A DNA stretch of 64,000 bases from Methylobacterium iners (lineage in GTDB: Bacteria > Pseudomonadota > Alphaproteobacteria > Rhizobiales > Beijerinckiaceae), in the NCBI RefSeq assembly GCF_022179305.1, contig NZ_BPQP01000004.1, positions 1 through 64,000 of the forward strand, read 5' to 3'. The notes under the pieces are model-generated. The model saw only the letters and a list, made by a program, of their open reading frames with translations. It made no database searches and was not told where the DNA came from. Shown one piece after another: positions 12,890-21,056 of the stretch. Both the position numbers and the translations under genes were made by a program. Each line of letters begins with the position of its first letter. Position 1 is the first letter of the stretch.

Positions 12890-13156
12890 TCACCCGCCCG
12901 ATGCGATGCGGGCGGCGATGCGGGTCATGTAGCCGGCGAGCGCGTCGCCCATGAAGGGCAGCATCAGGAGGAGGGCCGCGAAGACCGCGACGATCTTCGG
13001 AACGTAGATCAGGGTCTGCTCCTGGATCTGGGTCAGGGCCTGAAGCAGCGAGACCACGAGGCCGACGATCAGCGCGACCATCATCAGCGGCCCCGCGACC
13101 TTGAGGAAGACGAAGATCCCGTCGCGGGCGACGTCGAGGATGGCAAGGCCTGTCAT
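12890..13156 (-). CDS. fliQ: flagellar export gate protein FliQ
   Basis: An 88-residue two-helix membrane protein of the FliPQR gate. It starts MTGLAILDVARDGIFVFLKV and carries the conserved LVVSLLQALTQIQEQTLIYVPK stretch between its two helices. ATG 13156 is chosen; an upstream in-frame ATG adds 11 charged residues that are not typical. It is preceded by a 151-base gap containing a palindromic repeat, which separates it from fliE. Confidence 0.94.
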   Translation of the reverse strand: MTGLAILDVARDGIFVFLKVAGPLMMVALIVGLVVSLLQALTQIQEQTLIYVPKIVAVFAALLLMLPFMGDALAGYMTRIAARIASGG

Positions 13157-13189
13157 TGGATTCTTTGCTCGTGCGTCCGTCGATCTCAA

Positions 13190-13307
13190 TCGTCCCCTCC
13201 CCCTTGTGGGGTGGGGTTCGGGGTGGGGTGGTTCTGCCTGGTGAGCGGCAGGGTTACCCAGCCACCCCCACCTCCAACTTCTCCTCGCGAGGAGGAGAAG
13301 AGACGCG
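13190..13307. repeat. palindromic GC-rich intergenic repeat between fliE and fliQ
   Basis: The whole fliE-fliQ gap is built of inverted segments. GTGGGG/CCCCAC-type arms (GGGGTTCGGGGTGGGG against CCACCCCCACC) surround a central CTGCC/GGCAG stem, and a CCTCCTCGCGAGGAGG-like palindrome lies near 13282-13299. It looks like a dispersed REP/BIME-type element inserted inside an operon. Its copy number elsewhere cannot be seen here. Confidence 0.6.
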
Positions 13308-13625
13308 CTAGATCTGCATCCGCATGATCTCCTCGTAGGCCGAGATCACGCGGTCGCGCACGGCCACCAGGGTCTGCAGCGCGGTCTCGCTCTCGGCCAC
13401 GGCCGTGACGACGTCGACCACGTTGGCCTTGCCACCGGCCACCGAGAGGGCCTGGGCGTCGGCGTTGCGGCCGGCATCGCCGACCTTGTCGAGGGCCGAG
13501 GTCAGGAGCTGGCTGAAGCCGCCGTCCGCGCCGCCGGTGGAGGCGACCTTGGGCATGCCGCCCTTCGGCACGCCGATGTTCTGGATCGCGGCGTAGGTCC
13601 CGGCCGCGAAGGCGTTGGTCGGCAT
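13308..13625 (-). CDS. fliE: flagellar hook-basal body protein FliE
   Basis: A 105-residue protein that joins the MS ring or export gate to the rod. The C-terminal half has the FliE signature: GGFSQLLTSALDKVGDAGRNADAQAL and then VVTAVAESETALQTLVAVRDRVISAYEEIMRMQI. The small size and its position directly after flgC support the call. It lies 28 bases after flgC and belongs to the flgB operon. The Ala/Gly-rich N-terminus is variable, as in other FliE proteins. Confidence 0.94.
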   Translation of the reverse strand: MPTNAFAAGTYAAIQNIGVPKGGMPKVASTGGADGGFSQLLTSALDKVGDAGRNADAQALSVAGGKANVVDVVTAVAESETALQTLVAVRDRVISAYEEIMRMQI

Positions 13626-13653
13626 GGGCTCGATCTTTCAGCTGCGGGAGGCC

Positions 13654-14064
13654 TCAGGCCTTGAGGATTTCGAGGGTCTTCGAGATCATCCGGCGCGTGG
13701 CGGTGACCATGTTGAGGTTCGCCTCGTAGGAGCGCTGGGCCTCACGCATGTCCATGTTCTCGATCAGCGAATTGACGTTGGGCATGCGCACCTCGCCCCG
13801 GGCGTTGGCGGCGGGGTTGCCCGGATCGTACTTCGTGCGGAACGGTGCGTTGTCCCGGCGAACGCGGCCGGCCTCGATCAGGCTGGCGCCAGTCTCGCGG
13901 TCGACCTGCTGGCTGAAGGTCGGGATCTTGCGGCGGTAGGGCTCGGCTCCGGCGCTCGCCGGGGCGGAATCGGCGTTGGCGATGTTCTCGGCGATCACGC
14001 GCATGCGGCTCGACTGGGCCTTGAGGCCCGAGGCCGCGATGTGCATCGATTTGATGAAGTCCAC
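13654..14064 (-). CDS. flgC: flagellar proximal rod protein FlgC
   Basis: A 136-residue rod protein. The N-terminus MDFIKSMHIAASGLKAQSSR and IAENIANADS match the flagellar rod/hook family helix with the NxANxxT/S motif. The C-terminus VTATRRMISKTLEILKA is the paired coiled-coil helix. RMPNVNSLIENMDMREAQRSYEANLN is typical of FlgC. It lies 28 bases downstream of flgB. The protein is exported through the type III apparatus into the periplasm. Confidence 0.95.
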   Translation of the reverse strand: MDFIKSMHIAASGLKAQSSRMRVIAENIANADSAPASAGAEPYRRKIPTFSQQVDRETGASLIEAGRVRRDNAPFRTKYDPGNPAANARGEVRMPNVNSLIENMDMREAQRSYEANLNMVTATRRMISKTLEILKA

Positions 14065-14092
14065 GGCACGGTCTCCTAAGGGTCAGCGGCGC

Positions 14093-14512
14093 TCAGCGCT
14101 TGCCGATCGCGATCTTCAGGGTCTCGAGGCTCTTCTGGTAGAGCGAGGCCGCGAGCGCGTAGTCGCCCTGGTTCTCGCCGGCCTTCATCATCTCTTCCTC
14201 GAGGTTCACGCCGTTGCCGCTCGGCCGGACCTCGAAGCCCTTGAAGCGGCGCGGATCGGCGGCCGGCCCGTCGCCGCCCCCGACGGCGATATGGCCCGGG
14301 CTGGTGCGGGCGAGCCCGCCCCCGTCGAGGGCGCTCGCGGGCTGCGAGAGCGCCTCGGCGGCGCGGCCGAACCGCGGTGCCGCAAGGTCGCGCGGCTTGA
14401 AGCCGGGCGTGTCGGCATTGGCGACGTTCTCCGCCAGGAGCTTCTGCCGCGTCTGATGCCACTGCATCTTGGTGCGCAGCATGCCGAGGATGGGCAGGTC
14501 GGTGACGGACAT
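14093..14512 (-). CDS. flgB: flagellar proximal rod protein FlgB
   Basis: A 139-residue proximal rod protein. It starts MSVTDLPILGMLRTKMQWHQ and contains KLLAENVANADTPGFKPRDL, the rod-family signature. A C-terminal helix ends SLYQKSLETLKIAIGKR. ATG 14512 is preferred over an upstream in-frame ATG because rod proteins begin directly with the helix. It is the first gene of the leftward rod/export operon. A perfect CtrA-type box lies 67 bases upstream. Confidence 0.94.
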   Translation of the reverse strand: MSVTDLPILGMLRTKMQWHQTRQKLLAENVANADTPGFKPRDLAAPRFGRAAEALSQPASALDGGGLARTSPGHIAVGGGDGPAADPRRFKGFEVRPSGNGVNLEEEMMKAGENQGDYALAASLYQKSLETLKIAIGKR

Positions 14513-14578
14513 CGGCGCGGAGCCTTCCCGCGCGGTCGGTGAACCCGGCGCGCTGGGCAAAATCTGCCGCCTGCATGG

Positions 14579-14593
14579 TTAATGTCGGGTTAA
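14579..14593 (-). promoter_or_regulatory. CtrA-type box upstream of flgB
   Basis: TTAA-TGTCGGG-TTAA is a perfect match to the CtrA consensus TTAA-N7-TTAA. It lies 67 bases from the flgB ATG. The motif itself is a direct repeat, so assignment to flgB rather than fliO rests on distance. Confidence 0.7.
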
Positions 14594-14637
14594 GCCTTTC
14601 CTCGCGCGGGCACATCATCCCGGAAGGCGAATAGCTG

Positions 14638-14652
14638 TTAACGAAGTCTTAA
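14638..14652 (+). promoter_or_regulatory. CtrA-type box upstream of fliO
   Basis: TTAA-CGAAGTC-TTAA is a second perfect TTAA-N7-TTAA match in the same 224-base divergent region. It lies 84 bases before the fliO start at 14737. This position is suitable for activating a promoter as in Caulobacter early flagellar genes. Confidence 0.7.
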
Positions 14653-14736
14653 CGTTATTGCCCGGGCCCAAGCCAGCCGTGATATTGGCTCCGGCGTGTT
14701 GTGTTGGGCGCCTGCCCCTTGGAGCAAAAGATCGCT

Positions 14737-16029
14737 GTGTTGTCCTCGTTCTTCGGCTCGGAGGGCTCGTCCACTCTCCAATTCGCGATCATCTTTGCCG
14801 TCATCGTCACGCTGCTCGCAGCGATCGTGCTGGTGATCCAGAAGCTGACCCGCCGGGGCCTGTCGGTGAGCGCGAAGGCAGGGCAGCGCGGGCGCCAACC
14901 CCGGCTCGGCATCGTCGACGTGTACGAGCTCGACCGTGCGCGGCAGCTCATCCTGCTGCGTCGGGACAATGTCGAGCACCTGCTCCTGGTCGGCGGCCCG
15001 AACGACGTGGTGGTCGAGCGCAACATCAGCCGCGGCCTCGATGCCCGGGTCGCGGCGGAGCCGGACCTCCGGGCCGAGCCGGCGCCCGCCGCCGAGCCTG
15101 CCCGCACGCCGCCTCTGTTTCCCGCGCCTGCCTTCGTTCCGCCCCAGCGCAGGGAAGAGACCTTCCGGGAGCCGGCGCGAGAGCCGGCCTTCGAGATGCC
15201 CGTCGTCGTGCCCCCGCCCGTGCCGGGCTCCGTGACGCCCCCGCCCACGGTCGCCCGCCCGCTGGAGATGCCGCCGGCCGGGCCGGAGCCGGACGAGCCC
15301 GTGCTCGAGCTCGACGCCGAGCCCGAACCCGTCATCGAGCCGCCCGCCCCGCCGCGGCGCCCCGAGCCGCAGCCGGCGCGGCTGATGCCGCGCTCGACGC
15401 CGGCCCTCGTCAACCCGAAGCCGGACGTGGCCTCGGAGCGCGCCCGGGCCCCGGAGCCGCCCCTGCCGCCCCCGCCCGTGCCCGAGCCGGCGCCCGCGCC
15501 CGTCGCGAGCCAGCCGATGATGCGGCAGCCTCCGCCCATCCCCGCGCCCTCGCGCGCCGTCGATGCCGCGATCCTCTCGGACATGGCGCGCCAGCTCGAA
15601 GAGGCCCTGCGCCGCCCCCCGACGCCCGTGGCCTCCACTGCGCCCCCGACTGAACCCGCAATGGAGCTCCCTTCGTCCGTCGTGAGCCCCGAGCCCGAGG
15701 AGGAGGCGCCAGCGGCGGAGCCGGCGCCGCAGCCGGAGTCGGAGCCGCGGGTCGACCCGATCGCCGCGGCGATGTCATCGGCGGGCGAGTCCGCGGGCGA
15801 GGACGGGCTGTTCGAGCCGGAGACGCCGCCGCCCTCACTGGCGCCCCCTCCCCCGCCGGCACCCGAACCGCAGCCCCCGGCCCCGTTCCTGCCGGAGCCG
15901 CCGCCGAAGGTTTCCGCTGCTCCGCCGCAACCGAGCCCGAAGTCGCAGCCGCAGAATCCCTTCTCCGTCGAGGAGATCGAGGCCGAGTTCGCGCGGCTTC
16001 TCGGCCGCCCCCTCGACAAGAAGGGGTAA
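14737..16029 (+). CDS. fliO: flagellar biosynthesis protein FliO with long proline-rich tail
   Basis: FliO assists FliP complex assembly in the export gate. The GTG at 14737 is chosen because GGAG lies 12 bases upstream, giving 430 residues starting (M)LSSFFGSEGS. An earlier in-frame GTG at 14701 is possible. One transmembrane helix (about 17-36, AIIFAVIVTLLAAIVLVIQ) is followed by the FliO core LGIVDVYELDRARQLILLRRDNVEHLLLVGG. Then comes about 300 residues very rich in Pro, Glu and Ala with no recognisable fold. The C-terminus EEIEAEFARLLGRPLD is again ordered-looking. The gene leads the fliO-racemase-fliP group. Confidence 0.82.
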   Translation: MLSSFFGSEGSSTLQFAIIFAVIVTLLAAIVLVIQKLTRRGLSVSAKAGQRGRQPRLGIVDVYELDRARQLILLRRDNVEHLLLVGGPNDVVVERNISRGLDARVAAEPDLRAEPAPAAEPARTPPLFPAPAFVPPQRREETFREPAREPAFEMPVVVPPPVPGSVTPPPTVARPLEMPPAGPEPDEPVLELDAEPEPVIEPPAPPRRPEPQPARLMPRSTPALVNPKPDVASERARAPEPPLPPPPVPEPAPAPVASQPMMRQPPPIPAPSRAVDAAILSDMARQLEEALRRPPTPVASTAPPTEPAMELPSSVVSPEPEEEAPAAEPAPQPESEPRVDPIAAAMSSAGESAGEDGLFEPETPPPSLAPPPPPAPEPQPPAPFLPEPPPKVSAAPPQPSPKSQPQNPFSVEEIEAEFARLLGRPLDKKG

Positions 16030-16064
16030 GCCTTGGGGCCGCACTCGTCGCCGGAGGGGACGCG

Positions 16065-16790
16065 TTGCGCATCCTGCTGATCAATCCGAACACCTCCGCC
16101 TCGGTGACGGATCTCGTCGCGGGCCACGTCCGCCGGATCGCTGGCGAGACGGCCGAGATCGTGCCCGTGACCGGCCGCTTCGGCGCCCGTTACATCGCGA
16201 GCCGGGCCGCCGCCGCGATCGCCGGTCATGCCGCCCTCGATGCGCTGGCCGAGAATGGGGCGGGCTGTGATGCGGTCTATCTCGCCTGCTTCGGCGATCC
16301 GGGGCTTGCCGCCCTGCGGGAAGTCTCACCCGTGCCGGTCGTAGGCATGGCCGAGGCCTCGTGCCAAGCGGCCTGCGAGGCGGGCGGGCGCTTCGCGATC
16401 GTGACGGGCGGCGCGCTTTGGGGACCGATGCTGACCGAGTTCGTCGCCTGGCTCGGCCTCTCCGATCGGCTCGCCTCCGTGCGCACCGTCGCGCCGACGG
16501 GCGACCTCATCGCGCGCGATCCCGAGGCAGCCCTCGCGGGGCTTGCCGAGGCCTGCACGCGATGCGCGACGCGGGACGGCGCCGACGCCGTCATCCTCGG
16601 AGGCGCGGCCCTGGCCGGCCTCGCCGAGCGCGTCCAGCCGACCGTGCCGGTGCCGGTTCTCTGCTCCGTCGCCGAGGGCACGCGGGCCGTCCTCGCCGCG
16701 GCGCGCGGAAGCCTAGTCCGGGGTACGGCACCTCCACTCGAGAGCATCGGTCTCGCGCCCTCCCTCGCACGGCTGCTGGCGCGCGGCTGA
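16065..16790 (+). CDS. Asp/Glu/hydantoin racemase family protein, second Cys replaced
   Basis: A 241-residue cytoplasmic protein of the Asp/Glu racemase superfamily, starting at TTG 16065 with a strong GGAGGGGA upstream. MRILLINPNTSASVTD and VYLACFGDPGL (Cys75) match hydantoin/allantoin racemases. The second catalytic Cys, normally in a LGCAGM-like motif, appears as Gly180 in VILGGAALAGLAE. A two-base racemisation is therefore doubtful, and the enzyme may be a decyclase-like or altered relative. It sits between fliO and fliP (35- and 45-base gaps), probably co-transcribed. No flagellar role is known to me. Confidence 0.8.
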   Translation: MRILLINPNTSASVTDLVAGHVRRIAGETAEIVPVTGRFGARYIASRAAAAIAGHAALDALAENGAGCDAVYLACFGDPGLAALREVSPVPVVGMAEASCQAACEAGGRFAIVTGGALWGPMLTEFVAWLGLSDRLASVRTVAPTGDLIARDPEAALAGLAEACTRCATRDGADAVILGGAALAGLAERVQPTVPVPVLCSVAEGTRAVLAAARGSLVRGTAPPLESIGLAPSLARLLARG

Positions 16791-16835
16791 ACGCCGCTTG
16801 CGCCGGCGGCGGACCCGACGCAGGTTGCGGCCGCG

Positions 16836-17591
16836 ATGGTCCCCGTGAAACGACGAATCTCCCGCCTCTCGCGTTCCCTGCCGCTGGCAGGGGCGACGCT
16901 CGTCCTGTGCTCCGGCGGAGCCTGGGCCCAGAGCGTCTCCGTCGATCTCGGCACCGGCGGCGTGACCGAGCGTGCCCTTCAGCTCGTCGCGCTGATCACC
17001 GTCCTGGCGCTGGCGCCCTCCGTCCTCGTGATGGCGACGTCCTTCACCCGGATCGTCGTGGTGCTCTCGATCCTGCGCACCGCGCTCGGCACGCAGACCG
17101 CCCCGCCGAACGCCGTCATCGTCAGCCTGGCCCTGTTCCTGACGGCCTTCGTGATGGCGCCCGTGGGCAAGGAGGCCTACCGCAACGGCATCGAGCCGCT
17201 CATCGCCGGGCAGATCACGCAGGCCGTCGCCTTCGAGCGGGCCTCGGCGCCCTTCAAGACCTTCATGCTGAAGAACGTGCGCGAGAAGGACCTCAAGCTC
17301 TTCCTCGACATGGCCAAGGCCCCGGTGCCCGCCGGGCCCGAGGCGGTCGGCCTCGAGATCCTCACGCCGGCCTTCATGATCTCCGAGCTGCGCCGTGCCT
17401 TCGAGATCGGCTTCCTCCTGTTCATTCCCTTCCTGATCATCGACCTCGTCGTGGCCTCGATCCTCATGGCGGTGGGCATGATGATGGTGCCGCCCGCGAC
17501 GGTGGCGCTGCCCTTCAAGCTGATCTTCTTCGTGCTCGTCGATGGCTGGACGCTGGTCGCGGGCTCGCTGGTCCAGAGTTACGGGAGCTGA
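16836..17591 (+). CDS. fliP: flagellar export gate protein FliP
   Basis: Core pentameric component of the FliPQR export gate. The 251-residue protein has a cleavable signal peptide (LPLAGATLVLCSGGAWAQ), then ALQLVALITVLALAPSVLVMATSFTRIVVVLSILRTALGTQ, the hallmark FliP segment. Downstream are FMLKNVREKDLKLFLDMAK and TPAFMISELRRAFEIGFLLFIPFLIIDLVVASILMAVGMMMVPP-type helices. Family length is usual. It is third in the fliO group and ends 7 bases from the convergent TPR gene, with no obvious terminator between them. Confidence 0.96.
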   Translation: MVPVKRRISRLSRSLPLAGATLVLCSGGAWAQSVSVDLGTGGVTERALQLVALITVLALAPSVLVMATSFTRIVVVLSILRTALGTQTAPPNAVIVSLALFLTAFVMAPVGKEAYRNGIEPLIAGQITQAVAFERASAPFKTFMLKNVREKDLKLFLDMAKAPVPAGPEAVGLEILTPAFMISELRRAFEIGFLLFIPFLIIDLVVASILMAVGMMMVPPATVALPFKLIFFVLVDGWTLVAGSLVQSYGS

Positions 17592-17598
17592 AGCTGCC

Positions 17599-20500
17599 TC
17601 AGGTCGGCGGCTCGGCGGGTGCCTCGGCGTTGGCGGCACTGTCGCCGGGCCCTGCCTCGCGGCGGCCCCGCTCCGGCACCGCGCTCTCCGGATAGCGCTT
17701 GCGGTATTCCGCCAGGAAGGCCTGCAGCGTCTCGGCGCTCGTCGCCCGTGAGGCGATCTCGCGAAAGCCCGCCGTCCGCGCAGCGTTGGGCTGCGTCAGG
17801 AGCGCGAAGGTGCGGGCGTCGGCGCTCTCGGCCATCGGCCCCGCGAACTTCGCGCGCAGGCGCTCCTGCCCCAGCCCCTCGCCGGCGAGGCCGTAGGCGA
17901 CGGCCGCGCGGATGATGTCGGCGCGGGCGACGTCGTCCAGCGGCGCGCGGCTGCGCCAGGCCTCGCCGACGAGGGCCTCGTGGGCCTCGCCGGCGTCGCG
18001 CCAGCGCCGGCCCGTCCAGAGGATATCGGCCCGCAGGCGCAGGGCGTCGGTGTCGGTCTCGCCCTCGATCGTCTCGAGGGCCAGGTCGGTGCGGGAGAGA
18101 TCGGAGAGGGCACGCGCCCGCAGCAGCGCCCGGGCGCGGCGCAGATCCTCGGGCAATTCCGGAAGATGCGTCGCGTCCAGCACCTTGAGGGCCAGCATCG
18201 GCTTCTCGTCCATTAGCCGGATCGCCGCGACCCTGGCGGCGACGGCGGCCCGGGCGCCGCCGGTGAGACGGTGGTCGACCTGGTGCTGCAGCAGGTCGGC
18301 CGCCGAATCGAGCAGGTCGAGCTCTACGAGGCGGTCGGCGAGGCGCCGCACGATCTCGTCGCCGCGGCGACCGATCGGGGCGAAATCCTTGAAGTCGAAG
18401 TAGAGCGCGAGCACGGCCACTCCGGAGAGTGCGGCGCCGCGGTCGCCGAGGAACAGGTCGTCGAACAGCGTCTGCGCCGCCTCGTGGAGATTGCGCGCGA
18501 CCGTCGATTCCGGCGCGATGGCATTGGCCCGGCGCGCCGAGAGAAACGCTTGCCGCCACTGCCCCGCCTGGATGTAGAGCTGCCCGAGCGCGGCGATGGT
18601 CTTCGATTCGATCTGCCCGCCGTGCCAGGTCATCAGCAGAGTCTCGAGGCTCTCGAGCGCATCGGCCACCGGCGTCTTGCCCAGCGCCTGCCCGAGGATG
18701 GCGGCGCGCAGTGTGGCCTCGGCGCCGACGGGACGGTCCAGGCTGTCGGCGAGCCGGCGATAGGCGTCGAGCGCCGCGACGGTCTGGCCGTTCAGCTCGT
18801 CGATGCGGGCGCGCAGGAAGGCGAGCCGCTCGCGCAGCGGCGTCTCGGTGGCCCGCGCGGTGGCCCCGGTGATCTGCCGGGTCGCGGATTCCCAGTCGCC
18901 GCTCTCGATGGCGGCCTCCGCCGCACTCGTGCGCAGCAGCGCCTGCAGGTCGTCCGGGTAGCGGTCGAGGGTCGCCGCGGTCGCGCGGAAGGCGGTGTCC
19001 GCGGGAGTCCAGCGGCCGGCCTTGGCATCGAGATGGGCGAGCCAGAGCCGCGCCTCGGGGTCGCTGCGGAGCGCGTCAGTGGCGAGGTCGGCGCGCGCCT
19101 CGGCGTCGCGGTCCATCCGCGCATGCGCGACGCCGCGCAGGATCGCCACGTCGCGGTTGCCTGCGAGCACCGGATCCTCGGCGGCCGCGACGGCGAGCAC
19201 GCCGAGCGCCTCGCTCCAGTGCCCGTTGGCGATCATGGTCCGCGCGAGCGTCAGGCGTTGCGGCCCGCGCCCGAGGCGCGGCGCGTCGACGGCGGCCTGG
19301 AACTGCTCGCGCAGGGTCTCGCGCACGTCGCCGCGCCGCACGGCGTCCCACGGGCCGCGCTCGATGGCGAGGTCCCGGGCCGCGACGAGAGGCACCTCGG
19401 GATTGCGCGCCACGCCGGAGACGGCCATGCCGCCCTCCCGGCCGATCGCGACGCCCTCGACATCGGGCCGCACCAGCAGGTCGTCGACATGGGCGAGCAC
19501 GGCCACGCCTTGGCGGCTGGGCAGCAGCTCGAAATCCACGAAGGCCTGGCGCTTCGGGATGCCGGCGGGCTTCGGGCCGTAGCCCGTCACCACGGCGATG
19601 CGGGCGCCGTCGAACTCGAACCAGGCCGCGCCGCCCGGATTGGGCAGGGCGACGCCGATCCCGATCCGGCCGCCGGCTTCGGGGCGACGGATTGCCGACA
19701 GGCTCTCGCTGGCCGCAAGCCCCTCGCCCGCGACGAGCTCCCAGCCCGTCGGCGCGGCGGGATCACCGGTCGGGATCAGGTCGAGAAGGCGGTCGCGCGG
19801 CGCGACGAAGCGCAGCGCGAGGAAGTTGCCGGTCCGGGTCGGTTCGCCGACGGGCTGGAAGACCGGATCGCCCGGCGGGGCCTTCACGGGTTCCGCCGTC
19901 TCGAAGACCAGCGTCGCGACGCCGGCCCGCTCGAACAGGGCGGCGGCGGGCAGCCGGCGGAAGGGGAAGACCAGACCCGGGCCGGCGGGGCGTTCGACGA
20001 TGACGCGCGCCGGCTCGCTGGCCGGCATCGGCTGCACCGCTGAGGCTGCTGGTTTCGCCGGCGCTGCGGGGGAAGCAGCAGGCACCGCCGCATCGGCCTG
20101 TTCCGCCTGTGCCTTCTCCGGTCCTTTCTCGGCGGCCTTCGCCTCGGTCGCCGGCTTCAGGCGGATGATGTCGAGGGTGGCCCCCTCCTCGTCCCGCCAG
20201 GTTCGCACCTCGTAGCCCGCCGCCGGCGTCACGAGCAGCCGGGCACCATCCGCGTCGGTCTCCGTGGCGAGGGCCTCGATCGCGGGCTTGGTGCGGCCGC
20301 GGGTGTCGGTCTCGTCGATCCGCCAAGCACCGGGCAGGACGAGCCGCGTTGCGGGGCCGACGCGCTCGAAGCGCGGCGTCGCCTCCGGCGGCAGGCGCAG
20401 GCTGAGGCGGGTCAGGGTCGGCAGTTGCGAGAGGTCGAGGGCGACGCGCCGGGGCACGGGCGGGGGCGTGGCGGCGCGGATGGCCGCCTCGGCGACCTGC

Positions 20501-20970
20501 GCCCGGCGGACGATCTCGGTCACGATCTCCGAGGGCAGCGGGGGCGGTAGGCCGGACCAGCCCTCCGGCAGGAGGTCGATGAAGACGTGCTCGGCGGCCG
20601 ATTGCACGTTGACTCGGAAGGGCCGGACGAGCGCGACGCGCATCCCGGTCGCGTCGGGATCGCGCCGGACCACGGACACGTAGTCCGGCAGCTCCAGGGC
20701 GAGCCGTTCCGGTCCGGACGGGCTGCGCTCGCCGAAGCTCACGATCAGCACGGAGCCGGAGACCTTGGCCGTGACGGACACTGGCGCGTCGAAGGTGAGC
20801 GCGATGCGCCCGTAGCGGTCGGCCTGCGTGCCCTTGATCGAGGCGAGGCGCGCGGCGCTCGCCGGCGCGGCCCAGAGCAGGGCCGCCGTGACCAGCGCCA
20901 TGACCGACGTCACGAACAGTCCGGCCAGGGGCCGGATTCGTCGTGTCGCGATAACGGCCCCCAGTCCCAT
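17599..20970 (-). CDS. large periplasmic TPR-repeat protein, possible motility factor
   Basis: A 1123-residue secreted protein. A signal peptide (about residues 20-40, ending APASAA) is followed by an AMIN-like beta domain (about 42-140; ADRYGRIALTFDAPVSVTAKV and VFIDLLPEGWSG). A low-complexity Ala/Pro/Glu linker lies at about 275-320, and a second beta region runs to about 530. From about 545 to 1090 there is a long alpha-helical solenoid of TPR-like repeats (HWSEALGVLAVAAAEDP, WRQAFLSARRANAIAPES). It is the last gene of the fliL block, after motE, ialB and a small secreted protein. TPR proteins are required for flagellar motors in some Alphaproteobacteria; a role here is inferred from position only. 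Confidence 0.75.
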   Translation of the reverse strand: MGLGAVIATRRIRPLAGLFVTSVMALVTAALLWAAPASAARLASIKGTQADRYGRIALTFDAPVSVTAKVSGSVLIVSFGERSPSGPERLALELPDYVSVVRRDPDATGMRVALVRPFRVNVQSAAEHVFIDLLPEGWSGLPPPLPSEIVTEIVRRAQVAEAAIRAATPPPVPRRVALDLSQLPTLTRLSLRLPPEATPRFERVGPATRLVLPGAWRIDETDTRGRTKPAIEALATETDADGARLLVTPAAGYEVRTWRDEEGATLDIIRLKPATEAKAAEKGPEKAQAEQADAAVPAASPAAPAKPAASAVQPMPASEPARVIVERPAGPGLVFPFRRLPAAALFERAGVATLVFETAEPVKAPPGDPVFQPVGEPTRTGNFLALRFVAPRDRLLDLIPTGDPAAPTGWELVAGEGLAASESLSAIRRPEAGGRIGIGVALPNPGGAAWFEFDGARIAVVTGYGPKPAGIPKRQAFVDFELLPSRQGVAVLAHVDDLLVRPDVEGVAIGREGGMAVSGVARNPEVPLVAARDLAIERGPWDAVRRGDVRETLREQFQAAVDAPRLGRGPQRLTLARTMIANGHWSEALGVLAVAAAEDPVLAGNRDVAILRGVAHARMDRDAEARADLATDALRSDPEARLWLAHLDAKAGRWTPADTAFRATAATLDRYPDDLQALLRTSAAEAAIESGDWESATRQITGATARATETPLRERLAFLRARIDELNGQTVAALDAYRRLADSLDRPVGAEATLRAAILGQALGKTPVADALESLETLLMTWHGGQIESKTIAALGQLYIQAGQWRQAFLSARRANAIAPESTVARNLHEAAQTLFDDLFLGDRGAALSGVAVLALYFDFKDFAPIGRRGDEIVRRLADRLVELDLLDSAADLLQHQVDHRLTGGARAAVAARVAAIRLMDEKPMLALKVLDATHLPELPEDLRRARALLRARALSDLSRTDLALETIEGETDTDALRLRADILWTGRRWRDAGEAHEALVGEAWRSRAPLDDVARADIIRAAVAYGLAGEGLGQERLRAKFAGPMAESADARTFALLTQPNAARTAGFREIASRATSAETLQAFLAEYRKRYPESAVPERGRREAGPGDSAANAEAPAEPPT

Positions 20971-21056
20971 CGCAGAACGCCAAACCCGGAGGCGGACAGT
21001 CTCGTCGAGACCGTCGCCCTACGCCACGCAAGTCCGGGCACTCTCCCCGATCGCGG

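Noticed and set aside
14533-14562. sigma-54-like element upstream of flgB (GGCAGATTTTGC on the minus strand)
   Set aside because: The GG-to-GC spacing does not fit the required ten bases, so it is not a -24/-12 promoter.
18271-20043. 590-codon open frame opposite the TPR gene
   Set aside because: Antisense shadow; the opposite strand has a signal peptide, linker and helical repeats.
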